A DNA stretch of 64,000 nt from Sphingobacterium sp. LZ7M1 (GCF_024296865.1 NZ_CP101134.1:1736001-1800000); one strand, 5' to 3'. Shown: positions 55,201 through 63,492, counted from the stretch's first letter. The notes: generated by a model not told the origin, from the sequence alone. Numbers and translations: made by a program.

Positions 55201-55817
55201 CATGGCGATGGCAATATTCTGGTGTCGTCGATAATCAACCGACCCGAATTGGCCCTGATGGTGAACCCTTCCCATTATCTTCTTTTCCTGAAGGCAATCC
55301 ATTAACCTATTTGAGAAATATGGGTACCATGGTTGCACCATATACCCTTGGCTTTATGAACTCCTTCAAGTATAAGAACTTTGATTTCTCCTTTATTTTC
55401 ACTGGTAAATTTGGGCATGTATTTCAAACGCTAGGATTCAATTATCCGCCAAACTGGGTTTCTAGAGTGCTTCCGAATTCAAAATTATCGGAAGTGAATA
55501 CTGCAGATCCAAGCAAGATGGTCCCTTTGCCGTTGAATAAAGATGATTCGGAATATTATATCTGGAGCTATGTGACCAGTTCAATGGATTATCTGATCCA
55601 ATCAGCATCGCATGTGCGACTTCAAGAAATCTATTTAGGATATCATTTTCCAGAAACCTTGACCAAAAGAATTGGGATCAACAACGTACTGTTGTATGCA
55701 CAGGGGAACAATCTATTCAGCATCTATTCCAACAAGGCTGGAGAAGACCCAGAATTCCCAATGGGCGGAATGCGTTTGATGCCTAGCTATACCTTCGGGT
55801 TGAAGTTTGACTTTTAA
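52257..55817 (+). CDS. SusC/RagA family TonB-linked transporter with STN domain
   Basis: The frame codes for 1186 residues; starts at 52287 (MSNKKHVF) or 52320 (MKLTIFLFLFSMLGVMAKSNAQ) are equally possible, and the last gives a neat signal peptide. Domains in order: STN/secretin-like (about 42-115; VNLDLKNATFKKAFLELTKQTGYIFV), carboxypeptidase-regulatory-like (about 138-220; ITGQVLNEKGEKLIGATI), plug (about 230-345; LEIRGQSSLMANASPLVVVDGFPI) and barrel (to the end, FGLKFDF). The STN domain would contact the FecR anti-sigma factor, so this receptor both imports and signals. SusD follows 10 bases later. The substrate cannot be told; no glycoside hydrolase is in the unit. Confidence 0.94.
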   Translation: MECIVHYDVPMSNKKHVFLLKMKLTIFLFLFSMLGVMAKSNAQKVNLDLKNATFKKAFLELTKQTGYIFVFEDGVINPDWKINLKVSNKDFSEVMPELLENKPLQFKRSGKSISISLKPVSQVNPSRAPQVSESQEQGTITGQVLNEKGEKLIGATIINLRTQKNYSTDAQGSFTIDDAQATDILEISYLGYEKRQLQLDGKSFYSVLLTPKPESIGEVTVVNTGFQTISKERSTGSYGTVSKAQLEKPSTNISQRLIGTVPGMQARSVDDKGNPKLEIRGQSSLMANASPLVVVDGFPIQGDFSSINPNDVESVTVLKDAAAGSVWGARSANGVIVVTTKSANKNAPLKVELNVFTKISPKLDLSYVRPLASSSETVDYEMKAYENWRALPDPFSFYDVGYDWGTASILMNEANYGFITTAERDAQLAQLKTLDNKKQITDHLLDNPAATQYNFSISGGSERMTNYLSLMHESNQSNFKETNGKKYLINFRNITSITKWWDLTLGANYLFNKDHNSGVTLEDLNSWSPYDMLINPDGSYTNVHKYYAPILDREVPTASFPYADWTYNPILEIANRNLSIENTQARFQGAMNFKLLKGLSAELRGQYEYGTANTRNLFNENSFEVRKSVNESTTWDPSVEPNLFIMNLPKGGILKQKRVRTDLYNVRGQLRYNRDFGPDHELDALAGMEFQSLTAESVENPPAYGYNEETMSVGTFPNGPGGPSNPILDYLGQEITFPYLNVFGYTTQRLFSAYGNAAYTYKQKYILSGSYRFDASNLITDDPKYRYAPFFSVGGMWHLYKEGFMENVDWIDRLTTRLTYGKLGNYDPSTTFRPLITPSQSPDLYINALIAGFASYGNPTLRWEQTSNWDFGIDFSFFEHKLFGKVDLYKKSGKDLLAELSIPSIHGTFIQKLNNAAMVNKGIEIDLGTSQNFGDQVQWTGNLNFAYNKNEITDLFVVNYNAFQMPLGGSAAYVKGYDANTAWRWQYSGVVDNQPTRIGPDGEPFPLSSFPEGNPLTYLRNMGTMVAPYTLGFMNSFKYKNFDFSFIFTGKFGHVFQTLGFNYPPNWVSRVLPNSKLSEVNTADPSKMVPLPLNKDDSEYYIWSYVTSSMDYLIQSASHVRLQEIYLGYHFPETLTKRIGINNVLLYAQGNNLFSIYSNKAGEDPEFPMGGMRLMPSYTFGLKFDF

Positions 55818-55827
55818 AACTTAGAAA

Positions 55828-57363
55828 ATGAAAAAAAGAATATTTACGATATCGATCATATCTTCCCTGTTATTAGCTTCATGTAGTAAAATTGATGATT
55901 TCTTAAATGAACCTCCAAGCAAAACCTCGGAATTGGAAATCAAGACCTTTGATCAGTTGAACCAGTTGTTAAATAACTATAGCGAGGTATTTGCCCAAGA
56001 TTTAAACATGACTGCGGTCTTTAGTTCTGATGATTATTTTCTTAGTACGGCCATTTATGATGCCGATCCTTCGGTTATATCCATCACAGCAGTTAAATAC
56101 GGTCTTTGGGATAGCAACTTTTTGCCAACAAACACTGGTGATGATTTCTGGACAGCTGAGTATAAAAAGATTTTTTATGCTAATACTGTTTTGACCTATC
56201 TGGACCAAGTTTCGGGTGGAACTACTGAACAGAAAAACAACATAAAAGCTGAAGCTCACTTTATTAGGGCTTATAGCTTATGGCAATTGGCAAATACCTA
56301 TTGTTTACCTTATACCGAGGCCAATGCAAATGAGCTCGGCTTGCCCATAAAATTGACTATCAGTTTTGAGGAAAATAGCGAACGTCAATCTTTGGCAAAT
56401 ACCTATGCGCAGATTGAAAGTGATCTTGCTGAGGCCTTAAAGATCAATACGCCATTGGTCCAAAGTGGGAGAGCAGTACATTGGCGAGCCAATAAGACTG
56501 CAGTAAATGCATTTGCAGCAAGGTATTGGTTGAACAGGAATGATTATGCCAAATCTCTACAATATGCTAATGATGCTCTATCGGGTTATAGTATCCTTGT
56601 CGATTATAATTCCCAAATGCGTTTTGGAATTCCTAAAACTGTAACACTGGATGCAGGTACAGCAAATCAGAAATCTTTTACGATTCAATATCCCTATACC
56701 CATAATAATCAAGTAGAATATACCGATATGATCGGATGGAAGGAGTTCCTATATTTTAGGATGCTTTCCAATCCCAGTTATTGGTATGTACCTAGTCCCG
56801 AATTATTGGCTTTATATGACCAAAAAAATGATCTACGCTATAAATACAATATCGTTAAAGGTTACTCTTATGATAGAGGGATGTTAAAGCCATCCTATGA
56901 TTATCCTGGCTATGTATTTTTTTATAAAGATCGAATTCCCTCAGGACCAACTGTTGCGGAGATGCTCTTAACAAAATCGGAAGCCCAAGCCCATTTAGGA
57001 AATGCAGCTGCTGCCATGGAAACATTAAATACTTTACGTTCTAAAAGAATGCTTGCGGGACCTTGGGTCAATTTAACAGCTTCAAATAAGGAAGATGCCA
57101 TTAAAAAGGTTTCTGATGAAAGAAGACGTGAAATGCCTTTTTCCCAAAGATGGATTGATGTCCGTCGATATAATCATAATGAGATTTCCTCAGATGATAT
57201 CATTATGAAAAAATCCTTCTATCCGTATAATAACTCAGTTGTCAATAATGATCAGCCTAAACAGGATTATACGTTATCCAAGGACTCAAGACGTTGGGCA
57301 GCTCCAATTCCGGTTTCGGATATAGAAGCTAGTAATGGAAAAATTGAACAGAATAAATACTAG
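55828..57363 (+). CDS. RagB/SusD family nutrient-binding lipoprotein
   Basis: This 511-residue lipoprotein (ISSLLLASCS, cysteine about 19) shows the SusD helical pattern: IKAEAHFIRAYSLWQLANTYCLPY in the first half, VAEMLLTKSEAQAHLGNAAAAMETLNTLRSKRM and DERRREMPFSQRWIDVRRYNHNEI near the end. It acts as the surface lid for the SusC barrel encoded 10 bases upstream. The TPR-TlpA gene follows after 14 bases, so all three share a transcript. Confidence 0.93.
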   Translation: MKKRIFTISIISSLLLASCSKIDDFLNEPPSKTSELEIKTFDQLNQLLNNYSEVFAQDLNMTAVFSSDDYFLSTAIYDADPSVISITAVKYGLWDSNFLPTNTGDDFWTAEYKKIFYANTVLTYLDQVSGGTTEQKNNIKAEAHFIRAYSLWQLANTYCLPYTEANANELGLPIKLTISFEENSERQSLANTYAQIESDLAEALKINTPLVQSGRAVHWRANKTAVNAFAARYWLNRNDYAKSLQYANDALSGYSILVDYNSQMRFGIPKTVTLDAGTANQKSFTIQYPYTHNNQVEYTDMIGWKEFLYFRMLSNPSYWYVPSPELLALYDQKNDLRYKYNIVKGYSYDRGMLKPSYDYPGYVFFYKDRIPSGPTVAEMLLTKSEAQAHLGNAAAAMETLNTLRSKRMLAGPWVNLTASNKEDAIKKVSDERRREMPFSQRWIDVRRYNHNEISSDDIIMKKSFYPYNNSVVNNDQPKQDYTLSKDSRRWAAPIPVSDIEASNGKIEQNKY

Positions 57364-57377
57364 AAATCGGATTTATT

Positions 57378-58886
57378 ATGAAAATCAAACTTATTCAAAG
57401 CACTTGCCTACTTATTATTTTCATGGCATGTTTGGTAATGCTAAATGCCCAGACAAGAGAAGAGTATTTATATTCTGCCAAGGAAATGGCTGACCTTCGG
57501 GCTGCGGTACTTGCTCATCCAGATAGTATGGAGCTGCATGAAGAGTATCTTGCGGGATTTGCTAAGCCTGAACAGGCAGAAATTGAGTACATCAAATTAA
57601 TAGCTAAATTCCCAAATTCAGCAACCTTTCCGATAGCAATTGCCAATAAATTAGGTGATTTCAATCCCAAAAGAAAGCAATACTTGTTAAAAGCGGCAGA
57701 AATCGATCCAAAAAATGTAGAGAACTGGGAAAATCTGGCAAGCGATGCAGCCTTCAAAGGAAACAAAGAAGATGAAATCAGGTATATTCAAGAAGCTGTC
57801 CAAGCTAATCCAGAAAGCCTTGATCTAAAAGCCAGATATGTGTTCCTGTTTTCTGATGATGCAGATGAGTTTAAGGTAAAGGCCAATGAATTTATCGATA
57901 AATACCCTAATTCTGAACAAGCCATTACCATATTTAATATTGCGGGAATAGTATTAAAAAATGATGCAGATAAGATCCAGTCCGGTGAACGTATGTTGAA
58001 ATTGTTTCCGGATAATGAAAGTCTGGTTTTTTTGGTAGCAGTGGTGCGACTGGTTGATTCTTATATAAAGACCGAACAGTACGATAAGGCCATTGAACTA
58101 GCAACAAATTATAAGGATAAGGGAGAAGCTGATTTAGGATTAGGTGAAAAACTCTCATTAGCGCAAAGCCTCAAAGAATCTGATGCTAGAATGAAAGCTG
58201 GCCAATTTGCAGAAGCAAAAGAACAGATCATCAATATTCAATATAGAACTTTGAATGGTAATGATTTAGGGAGCTTACTGATGCTGAAGAAGGCTTTGGC
58301 GTTAGACGCGAACAAAGAGACCCAAGCAGCATATGATAGTTTAATTATTCTTCAGGCGCATAAACCTTCATTAGCCAGTCAGGAAGCCATTTATAGATAT
58401 GGCGCAAAATTGAATAAGAGCAATCAGGTAGTGGATACTGATGTTTATCAACATGTCATGAAGCAGGCAGAGAATGCCAAGCCTTTTTCTCTTGATTCAT
58501 TCGATTCCGAAAAGAAAGTTACCTTGGAAGATCTAAAGGGGAAAGTAACTTTACTGACTTTTTGGTATCCTGCTTGTGGACCCTGCAGAGGAGAGATGCC
58601 GCACTTTGAAAATGCAATTAAGGGCTTCGATCGCGATAAGTTCCAATACTTAGGAATCAATATCTATAGGGAACAAGATAAGCTCATCAAATCCTTTTTA
58701 GACAATACAGGTTTTAGTTTTACCCCTTTGGGAGCAAGTAAAGAAATAAAAAAAGATTATCAAATAGTCGCTGCACCTACTAACTTTATCATTGATCAGC
58801 AGGGGAGGATCGTCTATTCAGATTTTACAGTTGATGCTGAAAATGAACAGATGTTGACCTTGATGATAGAATCCATGATGAAATAG
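57378..58886 (+). CDS. TlpA-like thioredoxin-fold protein with N-terminal TPR repeats
   Basis: This 502-residue exported protein has a signal peptide (LIIFMACLVMLNAQ), a long helical part (about 25-355) with TPR-like repeats (KFPNSATFPIAIANKLGD, AEIDPKNVENWENLASDAAFKGNKEDEIRYIQEA) and a C-terminal TlpA/AhpC-TSA thioredoxin domain (about 365-502). The redox motif CGPC is at about 398-401 in TFWYPACGPCRGEMPHFENA, and the cis-proline region is AAPTNFIID. It would reduce or isomerise disulfides in the periplasm. Genes of this type often follow SusCD pairs in Bacteroidota; the link to substrate use is not known. Confidence 0.9.
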   Translation: MKIKLIQSTCLLIIFMACLVMLNAQTREEYLYSAKEMADLRAAVLAHPDSMELHEEYLAGFAKPEQAEIEYIKLIAKFPNSATFPIAIANKLGDFNPKRKQYLLKAAEIDPKNVENWENLASDAAFKGNKEDEIRYIQEAVQANPESLDLKARYVFLFSDDADEFKVKANEFIDKYPNSEQAITIFNIAGIVLKNDADKIQSGERMLKLFPDNESLVFLVAVVRLVDSYIKTEQYDKAIELATNYKDKGEADLGLGEKLSLAQSLKESDARMKAGQFAEAKEQIINIQYRTLNGNDLGSLLMLKKALALDANKETQAAYDSLIILQAHKPSLASQEAIYRYGAKLNKSNQVVDTDVYQHVMKQAENAKPFSLDSFDSEKKVTLEDLKGKVTLLTFWYPACGPCRGEMPHFENAIKGFDRDKFQYLGINIYREQDKLIKSFLDNTGFSFTPLGASKEIKKDYQIVAAPTNFIIDQQGRIVYSDFTVDAENEQMLTLMIESMMK

Positions 58887-58896
58887 ATGGAGATTA

Positions 58897-58930
58897 AGAA
58901 AGGCTTTTCCATACCAGAAAAGCCTTTTCT
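58897..58930 (+). terminator. Terminator-type hairpin after the TlpA gene
   Basis: AAGGCTTTTC and GAAAAGCCTT form a perfect stem with a 7-base loop, ending in TTTTCT. It lies close to the stops of both convergent genes (the TlpA gene and the phospholipase pseudogene) and may serve both. Confidence 0.75.
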
Positions 58931-58936
58931 AATTTA

Positions 58937-60363
58937 TCATACCCGATTGATCAACGGATCTGTTATGCTCTCTTTGCCGGTTTCCACTCTTCCAGCAAAT
59001 CTTTGATAAAAATCTTTATTTCCTTGTGTAGTTAAAATGAAATCATACCAACCTGAACTTCCAGTCAAATCGATGCTCAAATTCTCCTCTGCGTTCGCTG
59101 GAATACTCTTTTCAAATAGGACGCCTTTTTTATAGCTTATATCTTTCACACTGATCTGTAAAGTTGAAGAACCCTTGTTTTTTATCCTTAGGCTAATATT
59201 TTCAGTAGCTGCTTTCGTCATTCGTTTCAATTCTCCTGAAACTTGGACCTGAATTTTCGGATCTTGTGCCGTACCGGCGAATTCCCTAAAGAATCCATTT
59301 GGACCGTGTAGATGTAAGCGGTATTTTCCGGAATCAAAAGATGAGATAGGCCACTCATATTGGATTTCATCGCCAGCTTTAACAGCAAAACTGCTATGGC
59401 ATCATCCAATGCTTTTTGCTTATCTCGGATGCTGGCTTGGACTTTCTTTGCCCGTTCTTGCGAAGATGGACTTTCTTCTTGAAGTTTATTGATTTCACCT
59501 GGTAGGGTTTCTATCCTGTTTTTTAGGCCTGCTACATAGCGATCATTGAATTTTACCTGATAAGCTTCAAAAAATTCAAGCAGGTTACATCCGAAATTAC
59601 TAAGCCAAGAACGCTCTTCTCCTTTAAACCCACCCACACTGCTCAATTCATTCTGATAAAATCCCCAAGAAATGCCATTGTCCTCAAGTAATTCAGGGAA
59701 TGTTTTCCAGGTCTCCTGTCCATAGGAATAGTCCTCATTCCGGATGTTTGCTTTTGGCAATCCGTCTTGGGTACTCATGATTTTTCCAGTCCAGAAAAAA
59801 GAACGGTTAGGGGTTGTACTGGTCATGGCCGAACAGAAGTTTTGGTCACAAATGGTGAAGGCATCTGCCATGGCATAATTGAAGGAGAGGTCCTCACGAT
59901 TGTAATGGCCTAAAGTCAAAGGCATATCTGCATATCTCTTGTTGCTGGAGCGTTTTGAGAGCAACCACTTGTCATATTTCCCAAGATTATAGGCATCGAC
60001 CTGACTTGCTCTAGAATGTGGTAGATCACCGATCCATGTACTTTTACTTTCTTTGATATTCAAGCGAAAAGGAGCATAGGTTTTACCTGCGAGATCTGTT
60101 TGGAACCAAACAGGATTTTTGTTTGGAAGTAGCATTGCTCTCGGATCATTGAAACCTCTGACCCCAGAAAGAGAGCCGAAGGCATGGTCGAAAGAGCGGT
60201 TTTCCTGCATTAATATCACAATGTGCTCAGCATCTAGAAAGGTACTCCCAAGATCGGGATCGATGGCCATTGCTTTTTGAATAGCGGAAGGAATTACATT
60301 CACCATTCCTGTCGCCCCTGAAAGCATAATTACTTTCCTTAAAAATTCTCTGCGGTTATCCAT
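58937..60363 (-). pseudogene. Phosphocholine-specific phospholipase C, internal out-of-frame deletion
   Basis: The first part (60363 to about 59400) codes for the N-terminal 320 or so residues of a bacterial phospholipase C: twin-arginine signal RREFLRKVIMLSGATG, HIVILMQENRSFDHAFGSLSGVRGFNDPRA and DAFTICDQNFCSAMTSTTPNRSFFWTGKI. After KQKALDDAIA the frame runs into unrelated residues and stops. In another frame, from about 59395 to 58937, the C-terminal DUF756-type region resumes: FAVKAGDEIQYEWPISSFDSGKYRLHLHGPNGFFREFAG to WYDFILTTQGN and RFAGRVETGKESITDP. Full-length enzymes have about 800 residues, so some 350-400 central residues, with part of the active site, are lost. The two short open frames (378 and 97 residues) are remnants. 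Confidence 0.85.
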
Positions 60364-60469
60364 GAGATGTTGGGTTTGTTTAGGTTTACCTAATTTACCC
60401 CATTGGGAGAGAAAATTTCGAGAGAATTGATTATGAAATTGTTAAGTGAATAGAATTGTTACGAATGAA

Positions 60470-60910
60470 GATTGCAAGCCTCCGGCATTCTTTCCACTTT
60501 TCCGCCAAAGAAATGAGATGTTTGATAAAGGACTTCCTGCGGAAGGATGATTGTTTGTATAAATAGGGAACTCCTAGCGGGGATGGAATATTTGTAGAAA
60601 TTGGATGTGTGCGGTGGCCAACCCACAGCGTGGGTGAAATATTTTTCAATAAATCTTTTTGAAGACAGAAAACAGTTCTTTCGCTTTGCTCAAGATGACA
60701 AAAATCCTAAAAAACAAGAAATAGATTCTTCGTTTCACTCTGAATCCCTCTTTAGCGGATTTTGATTCTGTACAATCAATGAAGAATCTTTACGGTTCTC
60801 CCCATAATGGCTTTGTCTACTTCAATCTTCGATTGAAGGACTGTTCGCCAATTCCATAAGGGCTGTTGTAGAATGAAGATCTGCATCGTTCCGAGATGCT
60901 TCGTTCCTCA
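60470..60910 (+). repeat. Composite dispersed repeat block, second direct copy
   Basis: No gene is supported between 60364 and 61355. This block repeats the order seen at 10420-10850: the CCGGCATTCTTTCCA...AAAGGACTTCC element, GC hairpins with GGAATATTT / GAAATATTT tails (about 60568 and 60607), the AGATTCTTCGTTTCACTCTG element (60722-60741) and a hairpin at 60820-60838 (CTTCAATC, loop TTC, GATTGAAG), then CATCGTTCCGAGATGCTTCG. The stems differ in base but keep pairing. Confidence 0.8.
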
Positions 60911-61205
60911 GCATGACACAAAAAAAACGTTAACTTATTAGTTTTGACCTACGACCCTGTCGTCCTGCACCGCGGGTGCAGGAACCGTTCGCCAATGCTT
61001 TTTTTCCTGATTAGGTAATAAGTAGGTATAGCCCTGAGATGTTTCGTTCCTCAGCATGACACAAAAAAAACGTTAACTTATTAATTTTGACCTACGACCC
61101 TGTCGTCCTGCACTTCAGGTGCAGGAACCGTTCGCCAATGCTTTTTTTCCTGATTAGGTAATAAGTAGGTATAGCCCTGAGATGTTTCGTTCCTCAACAT
61201 GACAA
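60893..61205. repeat. 143-bp tandem duplication with hairpin, plus partial third copy
   Basis: Units start at 60893, 61036 and 61179, exactly 143 bases apart; the third ends after about 25 bases. The first two are nearly identical except inside one hairpin, whose arms TCCTGCAC / GTGCAGGA are kept (60963-60983 and 61106-61126) while the loop region changes from CGCGG to TTCAG. Confidence 0.9.
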
Positions 61206-61355
61206 AAAGGCGAGGTAGAATCTTTAAAATAACTCGCCAATTCTCATAATATTGTTTTTGATGTTAAAGCTGTGCATTTATCCCTAGAACCTTCCTTCGT
61301 CGAGCCAAGAAAATGGAGTTAATCTTCGATTGAAAAATTGTAAATCTTCACTCCC

Positions 61356-61811
61356 TTATTTCCAGGAATATCCAATTCCAGCTCCGATCCAGAAAGGCAT
61401 ATTTCCATCAATGGTATTGAATAAAGGCGTATAGGTCGCCTGAAAGCTCAATCCATTATCCTTGGGAGAATATCTGTAACCTATATCAGCCGAAAAAATA
61501 ACAGATTTGAAGTCACTGGGTTTCTTTTCACCTTCTCCATTAAATGCAAAAACAGAATTTGCACCAATCAGTAGACCATTATTGCCCTCTCCATAGATAT
61601 AGTTAATGCCTATAGGTGCCGTATAGATTCTGTCGGTGTCAAATGCGCCAAAAGTTCCACCAAAACCAAGCCTAGCTCCCCATCCATCATTGACATTCCT
61701 TGAAAATCTCATGTCGTAGTTAGCCGATCCAAATCTGCTGGAACCTCCCAGCTCAAAGAAGGCTAATTTTCGGTGCTGCGCAGAAGCATTCATTGTGCAC
61801 AAGGTAAGCAA
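61356..61811 (-). CDS. Small outer-membrane beta-barrel protein with frameshifted signal peptide
   Basis: The open frame gives 151 residues, but its only start is a TTG within a signal-like sequence (LLTLCTMNASAQ). An ATG at 61839 with MNKK lies upstream in another frame; a run of eight A on the coding strand (61833-61826) separates them. With seven A the frame would read MNKKILFISLLTLCTMNASAQ, a complete signal peptide with an ASA-Q cleavage site. The mature part alternates polar and hydrophobic residues and ends GAGIGYSWK, fitting a small eight-stranded barrel (GARLGFGGTFG, APIGINYIYG, SADIGYRYSPKDNGLSFQATYTPLF). I do not recognise a precise family. Confidence 0.7.
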   Translation of the reverse strand: MLTLCTMNASAQHRKLAFFELGGSSRFGSANYDMRFSRNVNDGWGARLGFGGTFGAFDTDRIYTAPIGINYIYGEGNNGLLIGANSVFAFNGEGEKKPSDFKSVIFSADIGYRYSPKDNGLSFQATYTPLFNTIDGNMPFWIGAGIGYSWK

Positions 61812-62121
61812 TGATATAAAAAGTATTTTTTTTATTCATGTAGAGATAATTTTTCGCAATATTAGTTAATTTACTACAGTTAAAGGAATAATTAGCGAAG
61901 TGTTTATTGATTTATTTGAGTATATTTTTTTGTTCCTGTTAATAATATTGTTCCGTTAAATGGGGCGATTAAGGTAATAGTGTTTTTTAGGGTTGTCATA
62001 AAAGCAAAACTCAGACAAAAAAGAACTAACAAGATGAGGGAAAATATTGGGGCGAATGGCAAAATGCCGGAAATTTATGGAATGAACTATCTAATATTTG
62101 GACAAAATTTTATCAATTCTT

Positions 62122-62266
62122 TCGGACCTTCTTTTGGTCTTATTCGAGACATATTTTGAAATTTCCGAATATGGGTCGAACATGGGTAAAAGGAAAGTCG
62201 AAGGGAAAGGTCAAATTCGAACAAAAAAATGGTCAGAATTTTTCCGACCATCATGATGTTTTTTTT
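62122..62266. repeat. Phased TCGA-type repeat, copy 2, with hairpin
   Basis: TCGA or CCGA cores occur at 62144, 62165, 62176 and 62198 with spacings of 21, 11 and 22 bases, and again at 62217. The 22 bases at 62134-62155 equal those at 3870-3891. It ends in a hairpin (62231-62249, GGTCAGAA / TTCCGACC with one mismatch) followed after ten bases by a run of eight T. Confidence 0.6.
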
Positions 62267-63057
62267 AACCGTTAATTACTAATTAGGTAATGGTTCCCAA
62301 TGAAGGTGCTTCCTTCCATTAGCAAAAATATTGTCACGTGTTTATTCCATATGAAAATAACTATTGGCCCCTGAAGGTTGGTAAAAAACTAGATTTAATT
62401 ACATGATTGATGTGGAGCTAAGATGGAAAAATTCAAGAAAATAAATGATCATGGATGGTAATAATAGTAATAGGAACTTTCAGTGTTTATATTGCGTATT
62501 TTTGTAATGTTTTGATTAATTCTTGATATTTCAGGTGAATCTAAAAAGGCTAACTTCTTTTGTTTTTCAATTGAAATAATTGGTTATTAATGCACATATA
62601 TTTTAAGGTTAAAGAAAAACAACAATAAAGGTCCAATAACTGGATTGATATTGGACCTAAACTGAAATAATCAGAAAGCTTTGAAGATTTAAATATAGAA
62701 AAAATACAACATAATATCTTTAGTAAAAAGTCCTATCTATTTTAATTATATTCCCGTTAGTTGATAAGATTAAACAAAAACTGGACAACTTAAGTAGGTA
62801 ATATATGCAAAACTTAAAATAATCTTTGATTTCAATCCTCTACTTTCATCTTGTCAAAGTTTGAGATTATTGATAAACTGAATGGAATTTGCCGCATAGT
62901 TCTTCATTTAAACCTAATGTGTATTGTTTTAATAAAATTATGCCATAAGGCTTTAGGATTAATTAGTCTTATATCTATTCATCTATTCTAACTCCCAAAA
63001 TTCTATAGTTTTAACGGATTACGGCTCTCGTTAGATTTTAATAAATCGTAAAAAATA
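62267..63057. other. Gene-free AT-rich stretch
   Basis: I found no convincing coding frame here. The only clear structure is the hairpin at 62629-62658, listed separately. Confidence 0.5.
62629..62658 (-). terminator. Hairpin with T-rich tail on the minus strand
   Basis: AGGTCCAATA and TATTGGACCT form a perfect 10-bp stem with a 10-base loop. Read on the minus strand it runs into TTTATTGTTGTTTTTC, so it could end a minus-strand transcript from the gene-free area to its right. No gene is known for it to serve. Confidence 0.4.
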
Positions 63058-63090
63058 TTTGAATTTTGCTGAAATAATACTTTATATTTG
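63058..63090 (+). promoter_or_regulatory. Putative promoter of the structured leader
   Basis: TTTG (63058-63061) and TATATTTG (63083-63090) are 21 bases apart, an exact match to the Bacteroidota TTTG / TAnnTTTG pattern. Transcription would start near 63097, giving a leader of nearly 400 bases before the ATG at 63493. Confidence 0.55.
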
Positions 63091-63188
63091 CAACTGTTTA
63101 TAATTGGTCTAAATAAAAACAATTGTTTCATTTATTAGGTAATTTGAATGTAAAATAAGATTGATCCAATTCCTATTTAAACAAAAGA

Positions 63189-63407
63189 GCGCCATACGTA
63201 AGACGGTAATCTTCGTATGACGCCTTCTTAAACCAGCGGTAACTAGTTTAGGAATCCATACTCATTCGTATGGGACCTTCAACATGCAATTATGGAAGGA
63301 CATGCAATATAGGAAAATTCAAACAAATCTATAGCTGTTTGATAATTTGTCGTATGCTGTCCTTTCATATTCTTCAGATCGATTATTGATAATCTCAATG
63401 AAGAATA
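63189..63407 (+). ncRNA. Candidate structured 5' leader RNA (unassigned cis-regulatory element)
   Basis: Four adjacent hairpins are visible: 63189-63223 (loop CGGTAA), 63225-63254 (loop CGGTAA), 63255-63274 (loop TCATTC) and 63276-63299 (loop GCAATT). The first two both carry a C-A mismatch in the stem and the same hexaloop. The 3' arm of the fourth (GAAGG at 63295-63299) can instead pair with TGTCCTT at 63358-63364, around an inner hairpin CAAACA / TGTTTG. A further stem joins ATTCTTCA (63369) and TGAAGAAT (63399) around GATTAT / ATAATC. I do not recognise it as a known riboswitch class. Structure is seen; function is inferred from its place ahead of a gene. Confidence 0.5.
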
Positions 63408-63434
63408 GAGAACAGATAATTAACAATTAAACGT

Positions 63435-63458
63435 AAAAGAATGCCAAAGCATTTTTTT
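63435..63458 (+). terminator. Terminator-like hairpin before the last gene
   Basis: AAAAGAATGC and GCATTTTTTT pair around a four-base loop, with the run of seven T forming the 3' arm and tail. It stands 35 bases before the ATG of the downstream gene, where an attenuator would be expected. The stem is AT-rich and its strength is uncertain. Confidence 0.4.
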
Positions 63459-63488
63459 AAAAAATTACAGAACGACAAATTCTTATAA
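63441..63488 (+). CDS. Possible 15-codon upstream ORF
   Basis: ATG 63441 opens a frame coding MPKHFFKKLQNDKFL with TAA at 63486-63488, four bases before the next gene's ATG. It overlaps the terminator-like hairpin. It may be a leader peptide for translational coupling or a chance frame. Confidence 0.25.
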   Translation: MPKHFFKKLQNDKFL

Positions 63489-63492
63489 AAAC

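Noticed and set aside
58937..59230. Separate 97-residue gene
   Set aside because: It is the C-terminal DUF756-type part of the phospholipase pseudogene; its ATG is internal.
63189..63299. Cobalamin, TPP or NiCo riboswitch
   Set aside because: The conserved sequence marks I know for these classes are not visible in the leader, so no known class was assigned.
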